NCBI GenBank assembly: GCA_963578475.1
Contig: CAUZCL010000008.1
Location: 62,001-126,000 of the forward strand
Length of the DNA: 64,000 nt
Direction of reading: 5' to 3'
Origin: SMYC01 sp963578475
GTDB lineage: Bacteria > Acidobacteriota > Vicinamibacteria > Marinacidobacterales > SMYC01
Shown piece by piece: positions 1-9,194 of this stretch (position 1 is the stretch's first letter; each line of letters opens with the position of its first letter). Under the pieces are notes generated by a model that saw nothing but the letters and a program-made list of their open reading frames with translations, ran no database searches and was not told the origin of the DNA. The translations under genes were made by a program, and so were the position numbers.

Positions 1-734
1 GTGAGGCTAGGCGCATCCAGATTGGTGAGCCCGGTGACGTCAACGTTATCGAACATCGGTTTGCGTCCGAGCCGAAAATAGATGGGCCCACTCTCGTGGC
101 AAACGGAGCAATCCCGCGCGTCCATCCGTGCCAGGCGTTGCGCCGTCTCGCGATAACTGATCACGGGAAGGTCGACCGTCAAGACGACAGCGGGACAGCC
201 AGCGCGCTCGGCGCGCTTCAAAAGTCCTTCGGTCACGTCCCAGCTCGCGGTCGGATAGAGCTGATACCAGACCGGCTTGTCGTGTGCGGCGTTGACGTCT
301 TCGACAGAAGACGTCGTCATCGTCGAGAGGATTTGAAGATGGCCGCGGGTTTTCGCGGCACGCGCGACGGCTACTTCACCTTCAGGGTGAAACGCTTTCT
401 GGCTTCCGACGGGCGCGAGCACGATAGGCGTTTCCCACCGCGTTCCGAACATCTCGATGGAAGTATCCACCTCCCGCACGTCGACGAGTCGGCGCGCGCG
501 GATGCTGAACTTGTCGAAGCCTTCGCGATTGGCGTGCAACGTGCGATCGCCATCGACGCCGGTCGCCAAGTATCCCCAATGCGCGGGCGGAAGCACGTCG
601 CGGGCAACGCGCTCGAAATCGAAGACACTGAACGCCTCCTCGGGGGACGTGATGGCCTTCTCGCCTGGAATCTGCGGCAAGCCCATGAAAAAGGGGCTCC
701 CCGCGAGAAAACGAAGAAGCTCGCGTCGATGCAT
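1..734 (-). CDS. alpha-hydroxy-acid oxidizing protein (FMN-dependent, lactate dehydrogenase/glycolate oxidase family), 3' end beyond window
   Basis: An FMN enzyme that oxidises a 2-hydroxy acid to the 2-keto acid. The reading frame is open to the left edge, so only about 244 N-terminal residues are visible. It starts at ATG 734, preceded on its own strand by AGGAG. Residues 2-12 (HRRELLRFLAG) resemble a twin-arginine leader, suggesting export. Family features follow in order: PIVLAPVGSQKAFHPEGE near residue 103, LSTMTTSSVEDV near 133, WYQLYP near 154 and VVLTVDLP near 176. Unusually, residues 209-213 read CSVCH, a c-type heme attachment pattern inside the barrel domain. Lactate, glycolate and mandelate enzymes cannot be told apart from this part alone. 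The family assignment is secure; the heme idea is inference. Confidence 0.85.
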   Translation of the reverse strand, partial: MHRRELLRFLAGSPFFMGLPQIPGEKAITSPEEAFSVFDFERVARDVLPPAHWGYLATGVDGDRTLHANREGFDKFSIRARRLVDVREVDTSIEMFGTRWETPIVLAPVGSQKAFHPEGEVAVARAAKTRGHLQILSTMTTSSVEDVNAAHDKPVWYQLYPTASWDVTEGLLKRAERAGCPAVVLTVDLPVISYRETAQRLARMDARDCSVCHESGPIYFRLGRKPMFDNVDVTGLTNLDAPSL

Positions 735-833
735 GATTGGGTGGTCTCCTCTTTGGCACGCGTCGTGACGGCATTGTATGGTGCAGGGAACATCTAGGTC
801 TATTGCGCTCGTAGCTACTGGTAAGATGGTTCG

Positions 834-1590
834 ATGTTTCAAGATATACGCATAGGAACGCGCCAACTTCTGAAGCGCCCGGGCTGGGCGATAGCTGTCA
901 TCGTTGTGCTCGCGGTCGGCATTGGCGCGAACACGACCATGTTCTCCGGCTTCGAAGCATGGGTTCTGAGACCCCTCGACTTCAACGAGCCGGGCCAGCT
1001 CGTTGCGCTGCCTGGGATGCATCTATGTTCCCTACGCGGACTCGCCCACGACACGCCTCGCGGTGGCGGTCTACGACAGTGCGCCGAACCGCGGCCTCGC
1101 GGCGGCGATGCGTGAAGGATTTCAGGCCTCCGCTCCGGGCGTGCCGTTTGGCGAGGTGTTGACGATGGCGGCCTCGGTTTTCCGCTTGCGCTGGGTGAGC
1201 AGCTTTTTCAGCCGGCAGCTCGTGGCCTACGCCATCCTCGCGATGATCGTCGCGGAGGTCGGGCTCTATGGGTTGACAGCGGACTCCGTGAGCCGGCGAA
1301 CGCGGGAGCTTGCGATCCGAACGGCGCTCGGCGCTGAGCGGGCTGGCTTGATACGCTTGATCGTCGTCGAGGCGGTCAAGCTCGGTGTGGTCGGCGTCCC
1401 GATCGGCGTCGTGCTGTCGCTCGGTGTTACGCGCTTCGCGGCACGCATGCTCGTGGATGTTGGCGCTCGCGATCCTTTGGTCTTCACTTCCGTCACGGTC
1501 TTGCTGCTCGGCGTCGTCATCGTCGCCGCCTTCGTTCCCGCCCGCCGCGCTAGCGCGCTTGACCCCATCCGTGCGCTTCGCACCGAATAG
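834..1590 (+). pseudogene. ADOP-type ABC permease, internally deleted and frameshifted (copy 1)
   Basis: Remnant of an acidobacterial duplicated orphan permease (MacB/FtsX class, normally about 800 residues). The first ~62 codons read as the usual start (RIGTRQLLKRPGWAIAVIVV, then IGANTTMFS), with one transmembrane helix. Near 1010-1030 the frame changes and the sequence jumps to the end of the second periplasmic domain (IYVPYADSPTTRLAV). It then runs through the last FtsX domain (LYGLTADSVSRRTRELAIRT) to FVPARRASALDPIRALRTE and a stop at 1590. Roughly 500 residues, including the central membrane block, are missing, so this cannot be a functional transporter. A second wreck of the same family lies at 2290-3702. 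Confidence 0.85.
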
Positions 1591-1602
1591 GATCTACTGA
1601 TC

Positions 1603-2121
1603 GTGTTGCGCTCTCTCTTGATTTCGAGCTGGGGCATGATGGGCGTCGCAGCCTTCATCCTGCGCGCTCTACTGACACTCACACCCATCGCCCTCGAGCC
1701 AATCCAGAACGGGAGTCTCTCGAGCTGGCACTGGGTCCTTCTCTGTGGATGGGTAGTGTTCAGCGTTTACGCAGAGGGCTATCGGGGTTTCCACCGGAGC
1801 TTTTCGCCCCGCGTCGTGGGGCGGGCGATGGCGCTCGGAGACAGCCGGAGCTGGCTCAGAGTTTTGTTCGCGGCTCCCTATTGCATGGGACTCTTCGACG
1901 CACCGCGTGGGATCCTTATCAGGAGCTGGGTTTTGGTCTTCGCCATGATCTGTATCGTCATCTTCGTCCGTCAGCTCGCGCAGCCTTGGCGAGGGATCAT
2001 CGACGCTGGCGTGGTCGTGGGACTCGGAACAGGGCTTTTGAGCATGCTGTTTCTCTTTGCGCGTGCGATCGCCGACAAAGGAAACGGCTATGACAACGAA
2101 CGCGCAGAATCCCTGAGCTAA
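1603..2121 (+). CDS. hypothetical integral membrane protein
   Basis: A 172-residue protein starting at GTG 1603, twelve bases after the stop of the broken permease. I do not recognise the family. About four hydrophobic segments are visible: residues 10-30, 42-58, around 105-122 (SWVLVFAMICIVIFV) and 132-155 (GVVVGLGTGLLSMLFLFARA). Between them is an aromatic- and Arg-rich stretch (EGYRGFHRSFSPRVVGRAM). The short C-terminus is polar. It is intact, in contrast to its neighbours on both sides. Function unknown; a membrane location is the only safe statement. Confidence 0.6.
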   Translation: MLRSLLISSWGMMGVAAFILRALLTLTPIALEPIQNGSLSSWHWVLLCGWVVFSVYAEGYRGFHRSFSPRVVGRAMALGDSRSWLRVLFAAPYCMGLFDAPRGILIRSWVLVFAMICIVIFVRQLAQPWRGIIDAGVVVGLGTGLLSMLFLFARAIADKGNGYDNERAESLS

Positions 2122-2289
2122 TAGCCTAGTAGTCCCCGGCCATCGGGAACAAATTGAATTCTTTGCCGGATGCCAAGCGCAGCGTACCGGAAACAACATC
2201 TTCGCGCTCGGCGTCGACAGTGATGCATTCGTCCGTCAACGTGCCCGCTCCTTTGGGGCCGCTAATCTCGAAAAACGAACACGTTCTCG

Positions 2290-3702
2290 CCGGGCTCATC
2301 GCCCGTTGGGGCGTCGAGATGCTGAAGCTCTTCGGTCCGACGCAGCTACCGCGGCTCGCAAGTGTCGAGGTTTCCGGGCGTGTCCTGCTGTTGGCGCTTG
2401 CGCTCGCTGTGACAACCTCCGTCGTCTTCGGGATTGTCTCCGCACTCCACATCTCGCAAGGCGGCGCCGCGTTGAAGGTCGGCGCGCGCTCGCCTGGCGA
2501 TGTAGGGCGGCAACGCGCACGCCGCCTGCTCGTCGCTTCCGAGGTCGCGCTCTCCGTCGTGCTCTTGACAGGGGCGGGCCTGCTCGCGCGAAGCTTCGTG
2601 AAGCTCGCCGAGGTCGACCCCAGCTTCGATAGCCAGGGCGTGCACACGGTGAAGCTCTCGCTTGTCGATAGCCACTATCCCTACAGCGAATATCGCCGTA
2701 TCGCCGGTTTCTACCGGCAGTTGCTGCAACGCCTCGACGAGCTCGGCGAAGTAGAAGCTGCCGGCGCGACGAGCGAGCTCCCGCTCGACGGAAGCTCGTA
2801 CGACCTGGGACCCTACGCCTATGACACGCCCGAAGGCGTCGTCGAGTGGGAGTCCGTCGCGGCAAACTATCGCGTGGTTACGCCGGGATTTCTTCGAGCC
2901 GTGCGGGCCCGACTCGTCGAGGGACGCTTCTCGAATGGACGGACGATCTCGACCATCCTACGGTCGTCGTCATCGATGACAAGCTCGCGAGAACCGTCTT
3001 CAAAGACCGCTCTCCCATCGGCGAGCGTCTCCGCGTCGTCGTTTTCATCGAGTCTACACGACCCGTCTGGGCAGAGATCGTCGGTGTCGTCGAGCATATG
3101 AGGCACCATCCGCGCGAAGACGGTATCGGGCAAATTTATCTGCCGCATCAGCAATCGCTGCAGCGAACCATGGCTTTGGCGATCCGCAGCCCAATGGGCA
3201 AAGCGGCGCTCCTCGATGTCGTGAGAAAGGAAGTCGCGGCACAGAACCCCGCGCAGCCGGTCCAGGGCGTGCGCGCGATGAACGCTTATCTCACGGAAGC
3301 GATGGCACCGACGCGTTTCGCGCTAACACTTCTCGGCATCTTCGCTGTCGTGGCCGTCATCCTCGCGGGGATTGGCCTCTATGGCGTGATCTCATACAGC
3401 GTGGGCCAGCGCGTCCAGGAGTTCGGTGTGCGGCTCGCCCTCGGTGCCACGCCAGGGAACGTGCGACGGACGATCTTGCTCGAAGGCGCACTTCTCACCG
3501 CCTTAGGCCTCGCGCTCGGGCTCTCGCTGGCGTCGCTTTGAGTGGCCTGCTACAGAACCAACTCTACGAGATCGGCGCTCGCGACCCGCTCACCTTCGCT
3601 TCGATCGCGTTGTTGTTGAGCGTTATCTCGCTCGCGGCGGTCTACGTCCCGGGACACCGCGCCTCACGTCTGAGCCCGAAGGTAGCACTGCGCGGTGAGT
3701 AG
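2290..3702 (+). pseudogene. ADOP-type ABC permease, 5'-truncated with two frameshifts (copy 2)
   Basis: Second ADOP/MacB-class permease remnant. Homology begins abruptly near 2290 (ARWGVEMLKLFGPTQLPRL), which is the middle of a normal ADOP protein; the N-terminal half is absent and the sequence upstream is unrelated. It continues through the central helices (LLVASEVALSVVLLTGAGLL) and the second periplasmic domain to LVEGRFS. The frame shifts near 2930-2940, resumes as DDLDHPTVVVIDDKLARTV, and shifts again at the TGA of 3539-3541. It ends with QLYEIGARDPLTF and HRASRLSPKVALRGE, stopping at 3700-3702. The three segments join into one protein-like sequence only by frame changes, so it is not expressed as one protein. 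Confidence 0.85.
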
Positions 3703-3827
3703 CTCTCGAGCTGCGGGCTCGCGGGCTGCGCTCACGCGGTCCAAGCCTAGACTGCGGGCCGTGTCCCATCCGAAAGCCCACACGTTCGCGCAACGGTCGA
3801 CGAGTTTGCCGCATGCCCGTTCCGAGC

Positions 3828-4064
3828 TCATATATGAACCCGTTCCCATGATGACACCGACGAGCCGAGCCTTTCGTCAGAGTGAGACGCGTCTCCAACA
3901 AGCTCCTCTTTCGGAACGAGCGCCTGCGCCAAACTGAAGCCGAGGACTTGGACGTCACGGTCGAGCTTCGTAACGCACGCGCGACAGACGGCTCCTATCG
4001 CACCGGCGCCAATTGGCTTGACGACGTCGTAGTGGGCTAGCTTCGTAGCTGGCTCAATGCTCAT
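3828..4064 (-). pseudogene. N-terminal remnant of a serine/threonine protein kinase
   Basis: The frame starting at ATG 4064 begins MSIEPATKLAHYDVVKPIGA and continues with AIGAVCRACVTKLDRDVQVL. This matches the usual start of Pkn-type bacterial kinases (tail, then the glycine-rich loop GxGxxGxVYRA, then DTKLxRxVALK). The loop is degraded, with A, I and C replacing conserved residues. After about 40 residues the similarity stops, and the catalytic lysine region and all later kinase motifs are missing. Only a fragment survives. A perfect 7-bp hairpin (ACTCCCG, TTT loop, 4066-4082) sits immediately upstream of the start. The rest of the 3703-4246 interval shows nothing recognisable. Confidence 0.6.
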
Positions 4065-4246
4065 CACTCCCGTTTCGGGAGTATTTCATAGCATCAAACG
4101 TCCGGCGGAGCGCGCTCTGCGTTCCCACCGTCGAGTCATTGATGCTGGGCTCAGCGAACACGTGTTCGCTGGCGTCGCAACCCCGCATTTGAACCCGGCG
4201 CCCAGTGCCACTACGATCGAGCTCCGAGGACTCGTGGAGGACGACC

Positions 4247-5803
4247 ATGCGGATGACCACCGGCCAAACGAAGGCGAGCGTTCTGTTCATGCTGTGCTTG
4301 AGTATCATCGCTGCGACCGCGCACGCGGAGTTTCGTGTGGATGAAGCCACCATCGCGGAGATACACGCCGCGATGAAGTCGGGTGAGCTGACTACGCGCC
4401 GCCTCGTCGAGATTTATCGCGATCGGATCGCTGCCTATGATCAAAACGGCCCAGCGATCAATGCCGTCATCCTGGTCAACCCTAATGCCATCACTCGTGC
4501 CGAAGCGCTCGACGAGCAGTTCGCACGCTCGGGCTTTTCTGGAATCCTCCACGGCATCCCGGTTTTGTTAAAGGACAACGTCGAGACGGCGGACATGCCG
4601 ACGACCGGCGGCTCGCTTGCTCTCGAAGGCTACCGGCCCAAAGCGGACGCGTTTCTCACACGAAAGCTCCGGGAAGCCGGTGCTGTCATAATCGCGAAAG
4701 TGAACTTGACCGAATTCGCGGCCTCAGGCATCACCAAGAGCTCGCTCCAAGGACAAACGCTGAATCCCTATGACCTCACGCGAACACCGGGAGGCTCGAG
4801 CGGCGGCACCGGTGCGGCGGTGGCGGCGAACTTTGGCGTCGTGGGGATCGGCACCGATACCGTCAACTCCATCCGCTCGCCCTCTTCCGCGAACAACCTC
4901 GTCGGCATCAGGCCAACGCGGGGGCTCGTGAGCCGAGCCGGCATCATTCCTTTCTCGCTCACTCAAGATATTGCTGGGCCAATCGCGCGAAGAGTCGAGG
5001 ATGCCTCACGGGTCCTCGACGCGATCGCGGGTTACGATCCCGAAGATCCCACGACAGCGTGGAGCGTTGGGCGTATTGGGAGCTATGTGGGAGCCGTCGA
5101 TCCCCATGGCTTGAAAGAAGCGCGGCTCGGAGTGCTACGCTCGTTTTTCGGCGCCGCCGAGATTCATCGAGATGTGACCCGCGTCGTGAACGAGGCGATC
5201 GAAGCCATGCGGCAAATGGGTGCGGAGATCGTCGAGCTCGAAGCGGACATCGACGCCGACGAGCTCATCTCCAAAATGTCGGTCTCGGGTTACGAGCTCG
5301 ACGCCCACCTGAGCGCCTACTTGAGCGCGACCGGAACGGCGGTGGGCTCGCTCAGAGACGTCCTCGCTTCCGGTAAATATGAGCCCATGCTCGAGGGACT
5401 CTACCAACGCGCGCTCACGCGGAGCGTAGAAGAGCCGGAATACGGGGTGCGGCTCCAGGCGAGACTGGACCTCCGTGACAAAGTAATGAAACTGATGGCC
5501 GATCATCGGTTGGACGCTCTCGTCTACCCGCACCAAAAAAGACTCGTCGTTCCCCTGGGCGAGGACCAAGTCGACCGCAATGGCGTGCTCGGGGCGATCA
5601 CGGGCTTTCCGGCGATAACGGTTCCCGCGGGCTTCTCGCCGAAGACCGCAAGCGCCCCTCTGGGCGTACCCATCGGCGTGGAGTTTCTAGGACGACCCTT
5701 TACCGAGCCGGTCTTGATTCGCCTGGCATCGGCCTTTGAGCAGAGCACAGGGCACCGCCACGCACCCGCAAGCACCCCACCACTCATGCAACAAGAACCG
5801 TAG
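4247..5803 (+). CDS. exported amidase signature family protein
   Basis: Amidase signature enzyme of 518 residues, hydrolysing a carboxamide to acid and ammonia; substrate unknown. Start ATG 4247 has GTGGAGG just upstream and gives a clear signal peptide (SVLFMLCLSIIAATAHA). The Ser-cisSer-Lys machinery is visible: Lys in VLLKDNVET near residue 108, cis-Ser in TPGGSSGGTGAAVA near 180, and the nucleophile Ser in GTDTVNSIRSPSS near 205. The last motif has VN where most amidases have GG (GTDTGGSIR), a variant that occurs in some related amidases. The C-terminus is normal (GFPAITVPAGFS, GVEFLGRPF). A second exported amidase with the standard motif lies at 45186-46796. Confidence 0.88.
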   Translation: MRMTTGQTKASVLFMLCLSIIAATAHAEFRVDEATIAEIHAAMKSGELTTRRLVEIYRDRIAAYDQNGPAINAVILVNPNAITRAEALDEQFARSGFSGILHGIPVLLKDNVETADMPTTGGSLALEGYRPKADAFLTRKLREAGAVIIAKVNLTEFAASGITKSSLQGQTLNPYDLTRTPGGSSGGTGAAVAANFGVVGIGTDTVNSIRSPSSANNLVGIRPTRGLVSRAGIIPFSLTQDIAGPIARRVEDASRVLDAIAGYDPEDPTTAWSVGRIGSYVGAVDPHGLKEARLGVLRSFFGAAEIHRDVTRVVNEAIEAMRQMGAEIVELEADIDADELISKMSVSGYELDAHLSAYLSATGTAVGSLRDVLASGKYEPMLEGLYQRALTRSVEEPEYGVRLQARLDLRDKVMKLMADHRLDALVYPHQKRLVVPLGEDQVDRNGVLGAITGFPAITVPAGFSPKTASAPLGVPIGVEFLGRPFTEPVLIRLASAFEQSTGHRHAPASTPPLMQQEP

Positions 5804-5845
5804 GTTTCTTCTGCCCAACTGTAATAGAGAAGGAGTCGCGTGGAA

Positions 5846-6586
5846 ATGGAACGCATTGCCGTTGTCACCGGTGCGGCGCGGGGAATTGGCTTAGCCATAA
5901 CCCGCGCCCTCTTGAAAGACGAGCTTGCCGTTGTTGGCGTCGATGTGAATGAGGCCGGATTGTCCGCCACGGCCGAGAAGCTCACCGCAGACGGCGCTTC
6001 TTTTGTCCCCAAACTCGCAGATTTAGCGGACCCAACCCAGGTGGCGCGCATTTTTGCCGAGATTGAGGAAACATTCGGAGGCGTAGACGCATTGGTGAAC
6101 AACGCAGGAACCTGCTTCGTCAACGATTTCGTCGATATTAGCCCAGATGAGCTTCAGCGTCAGATGGCGATAAACTTTGACAGTACGTTCTATTGCTGTC
6201 AGCGGGCCATCCCCTTGATGCTTCGCCGCCCTGGTATCAAGAAAATCGTCAACATCTCATCCAACGCCGCCTACAATTTTGATGTGTTTGATCCGGCCCA
6301 CTATCGCGCCAGCAAAGCTGCCGTCGATAACATGACCAAACATCTGGCTCGGTGCTACGCCAAAGAGAACATTGTCGTGAACTCCATCGCTCCTGCAATG
6401 ACGCGCACCGATTTATTTGACGTCGTGGAGCCGGAGGTGCTGGCTCGCGCTATCGCTGAGATGCCACAAGGTAAACCCATGGAACCTGAAGAAGTAGCGG
6501 CCTGGGTGGCCTTTCTGGTTTCAGCAGCCGGCAACTGCGCCAGTGGCAATGTCATTATTCTCAACCAGGGTCGAGACGTTCGTTAG
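5846..6586 (+). CDS. SDR family NAD(P)-dependent oxidoreductase
   Basis: Classical short-chain dehydrogenase of 246 residues, cytoplasmic, oxidising or reducing an alcohol/ketone with NAD(P). ATG 5846 lies 10 bases after AAGGAG (5830-5835); GTG 5840 in the same frame is possible but crowds the ribosome site. Motifs: cofactor-binding VVTGAARGIG at residues 6-15, Asp after the second strand (VGVDVN, favouring NAD), VNNAGT near 87, catalytic Ser in NISSNAAYNF near 138 and YRASK near 153. By eye its third codon positions are less GC-rich than those of neighbouring genes, which may mean transfer. The substrate cannot be inferred from context. Confidence 0.88.
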   Translation: MERIAVVTGAARGIGLAITRALLKDELAVVGVDVNEAGLSATAEKLTADGASFVPKLADLADPTQVARIFAEIEETFGGVDALVNNAGTCFVNDFVDISPDELQRQMAINFDSTFYCCQRAIPLMLRRPGIKKIVNISSNAAYNFDVFDPAHYRASKAAVDNMTKHLARCYAKENIVVNSIAPAMTRTDLFDVVEPEVLARAIAEMPQGKPMEPEEVAAWVAFLVSAAGNCASGNVIILNQGRDVR

Positions 6587-6643
6587 CCGCCGCTCGGAGA
6601 AAGGTGGGTCGGGCCGGGGCGGTGTCCACGACGCTCATTGACT

Positions 6644-7451
6644 TCACGAAACGATACCGAGCGGCTCGCGAGCTTTCCATTTGCCGCGCGTAAAGTCGGG
6701 TACGTCCACCGGACGTGACCGGTTGTTGACGGACACTTCGCTCAACGGTGCTACCGCAGACCAAGCGGCGGCATCGTACACGTCCTGGTCGAGGGAAAGA
6801 CCGTTTCTGAGGCAATAGACCATACGCCACACCATCACGAAATCCATGCCTCCGTGGCCTCCCGCGCGCGTGGCCTCTTCACCGACACGTTTCCACAGAG
6901 GATGCTCGAATTCGCGGCGAATGGGTTCGAGGTCTTGCCAGTCGTGGGTCTCGCCGCGGCCTTCGATGACCACGCGGTTCGGGTAGCCGCCGAACATACC
7001 GCGGGTGCCTTGGATCAAGTTGAGACGGCTATAGGGTCTCGGTGTGGTCGTCTCCCACTGCACCATGATGCTACGGCCTTTGGCGGTCTGAATGAGCGTC
7101 GTGTTCATGTCGCCCGCGATGTAGCGCGCTTGGTTTTTGGAATGTTCAGGTGGGAAATTCTCTTTCGTCATATTCCCCGCGCGCATAGCCATCGGGCCGA
7201 GGCGCGCCCTGCGCCTCGGCATAATCCATATGCTCACGCATCGTGGGCTCATGGATATCGCAGAGGGCTTTCACCTCGACGCCTTCGAGCAGAAGTAGCT
7301 GGCGTAAGTGAAACCCGCCGCGGGCGCCAAGACCGATGAGACCCGTGCGCACGGTGTCCATTGATATGGACGCGCCTGCGGGGACTTGAGCGAGCGCCAG
7401 GCTTGCGCCGGCGCCACCGATCGTCTTCAGAAATTGTCTTCGGTTCGACAC
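6644..7451 (-). pseudogene. GH109-type Gfo/Idh/MocA oxidoreductase-fold protein, internally deleted
   Basis: Both ends of a Tat-exported Gfo/Idh/MocA protein are present but the middle is gone. From GTG 7451 the N-terminus has the Tat leader SNRRQFLKTIGGAG and the Rossmann start TGLIGLGARGG, then CDIHEPTM, and loses homology near 7200. In another frame the C-terminus reads GDMNTTLIQTAKGRSIMVQW, TTPRPYSRLNLIQGTRGMF, GGHGGMDFVMVWRMVYCLRN, LDQDVYDAAAWS and VDVPDFTRGKW, ending at 6644. These C-terminal motifs are those of GH109 alpha-N-acetylgalactosaminidases, usually about 450 residues. Roughly 180-200 residues, including most of the cofactor domain, are missing and the frames do not match. Confidence 0.8.
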
Positions 7452-7500
7452 GCGGGGGAGTATACGAGTAGACTTCCCAACCTCACAAGTGGAGGGAACC

Positions 7501-8856
7501 ATGAAGAACGCCATCGCGTTGCTTACTATCGCGCTCTTGGCTGGCTGTGCTTCCGAAGAGCCGCCGGCCCCGTCGACCGCGACCCATTACCAAGGCATGA
7601 ACGTCATCGTGGGTGATGGCACGTCCGTCATCGAGAACGCGGGGATGATCGTGGACGGCGGCAAGATCGTCGCTCTCGGCCCCTCCGCCGATGTCGAGGC
7701 GCCGGCCGGTGCCTCGCATGTCGATTGGACCGGCCGAACGATCATGCCGCTTCTTCACTCGCTTCATGTCCATGTCGGCTATCTCGTCGGCGACGGCATG
7801 GCGGCCGAGAACTACACGCGCGAGTCCATCCTCGCGGACCTCGATCGGCACGCCCATTACGGCGTGGGCGCAGTACTCGTGCTCGGCAGCGATGTCGGTG
7901 ATATCGCTTTCGCGATTCGAGAGGACCAGCGCCAAGGCCATGTGGGAGGCGCCAAGCTCTATACCGTCGGACGCGGGCTGACGAGCGTCGGCGGCTGGCC
8001 CACCATCATCGCCGCGATCGCCGCGGCGCCGCAGCAAGTGGAAACGGAAGAGCAAGCCCGAGAAGCGGTGCGCGCGCTCGCCGGGCAGAAAGCCGACGCC
8101 GTCAAAGTGTGGGTGGACGATGCGGGCGGACGTTTGCCGAAGATCACGCCCGAGCTCTACGGAGCCACCATCGACGAAGCGAACCAGCACGGATTGAAGG
8201 TTTACGTTCACGTCTACTATCTCGACGACGCCAAGAGGCTCGTCGAAGCGGGCGTCTCGTTTCTCGCCCACAGCATTCGCGACCAGGAAGTCGATGACGA
8301 GCTCATTACGATGATGCGAGAGCGTGGCGTAGGCTACATCCCAACGCTCGTCGCGCACGAGGCCTCTATCGCTTATGCGGACCAGTCGGATTGGATTGGA
8401 GAGTCCGCGATGCGCGAGACGGTGGATGCGAGCTTGATCGAGACGCTGACGAGCGAAGCTTTCGTCGAGAATGCGCGCGCGAACCCAGGGCTCGCCGCGA
8501 CGCGGGAGCAATACGCGACGGCGCTCGTGAACGTGAAGAAGCTGCACGATGGCGGCGTTGCGATAGGTCTCGGGACGGACTCGGGAACGACGAACCGTTT
8601 TCCCGGCTATTTCGAACAGCGTGAGATCGAGCTCTTGGTAGATGCCGGCCTCACAGCGAATCAGGCGATCGCAGCGGTTACGAAAAATTCCGCGGAAGCG
8701 CTCGGACTCGACGGCACGCTCCACGTTGGTGCGCCGGCGGGCTTCGTCTTGTTGCGTAGCGACCCGCTAAGCGATGTTCGAAACACGCGCGACATCGAGG
8801 CCGTCTATTTCGACGGCGAAAAGATCGATCGCGCCGGAGGCGGCGCGTCTGACTAG
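7501..8856 (+). CDS. amidohydrolase family lipoprotein (imidazolonepropionase-like)
   Basis: A 451-residue metal-dependent hydrolase. ATG 7501 follows GTGGAGGGA and gives a lipoprotein signal (AIALLTIALLAGC, Cys 17), so it is exported and lipid-anchored. Expected motifs are present: a beta-sandwich start (NVIVGDG), HVHV near residue 97 as the first metal pair, KVWVDDAGG near 203 (candidate carbamylated Lys), YVHVYY near 236, FLAHSIRD near 257 and GLGTDSGT near 359 for the catalytic Asp. The C-terminus returns to the sandwich domain (GAPAGFVLLRSDPLSDV). Substrate unknown. It is divergent from the broken GH109 gene, with starts about 50 bp apart. Confidence 0.87.
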   Translation: MKNAIALLTIALLAGCASEEPPAPSTATHYQGMNVIVGDGTSVIENAGMIVDGGKIVALGPSADVEAPAGASHVDWTGRTIMPLLHSLHVHVGYLVGDGMAAENYTRESILADLDRHAHYGVGAVLVLGSDVGDIAFAIREDQRQGHVGGAKLYTVGRGLTSVGGWPTIIAAIAAAPQQVETEEQAREAVRALAGQKADAVKVWVDDAGGRLPKITPELYGATIDEANQHGLKVYVHVYYLDDAKRLVEAGVSFLAHSIRDQEVDDELITMMRERGVGYIPTLVAHEASIAYADQSDWIGESAMRETVDASLIETLTSEAFVENARANPGLAATREQYATALVNVKKLHDGGVAIGLGTDSGTTNRFPGYFEQREIELLVDAGLTANQAIAAVTKNSAEALGLDGTLHVGAPAGFVLLRSDPLSDVRNTRDIEAVYFDGEKIDRAGGGASD

Positions 8857-8950
8857 CATAGCGTAGCCTCGCCAACCTCATTGTGGGAATGGGTCGTGGC
8901 TTGATTGAGCCACTGCGTGGGGCGACCCTTGGGGAAGCGCGAGGAGGCAC

Positions 8951-9148
8951 TTGGGAGGAATCAAGGAAGAAAAGCTCAACTGGGCCACCGTCGATCTCGA
9001 CGACGAGGAAGCACTCGACAGCTTCGAGGAGCAAGAGCTTGATCGCGCCGGTGAGCGCATCCGGAAAGCTGTGAAGGAGCTCGAGGAGCTCGGTATCGTG
9101 GACGAGAGAGGGCGGCGCATCAAGAAAGAGCTGCCTCCAGACATGTAG
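8951..9148 (+). CDS. small acidic protein, probable antitoxin of the zeta-type toxin downstream
   Basis: A 65-residue, highly charged protein (Asp/Glu-rich first half, Lys/Arg/Glu-rich end KKELPPDM) with predicted helices such as EEQELDRAGERIRKAVKEL. The only plausible start is TTG 8951, as a stop lies at 8906-8908; GAGGAGG just upstream supports it, though the spacing is short. It precedes the zeta-toxin-like gene by 46 bp on the same strand. Size, charge and position fit an antitoxin; I do not recognise a specific antitoxin family, so the role is inferred from context. Confidence 0.55.
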   Translation: MGGIKEEKLNWATVDLDDEEALDSFEEQELDRAGERIRKAVKELEELGIVDERGRRIKKELPPDM

Positions 9149-9194
9149 CCAGATTCGAAAACCGACGTCTAGCTCTTCTGGGGCGACATCAAGG

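Noticed and set aside
2126..2290. Minus-strand tail (FFEISGPKGAGTLTDECITV to KEFNLFPMAGDY) that looks protein-like
   Set aside because: It may be the C-terminal remnant of a lost gene joined to the ADOP copy 2 break, but I know no family for it and it has no start; too weak to list.
3538..3541. TGA inside ADOP copy 2 as another selenocysteine codon
   Set aside because: The homologous sequence resumes in a different frame, the site is not a Cys or redox position, and no hairpin follows; it is a frameshift stop.
7483..8724. 413-codon frame opposite the amidohydrolase lipoprotein
   Set aside because: Antisense shadow; Arg/Asp/Val-rich composition from reversed codon bias, no motifs.
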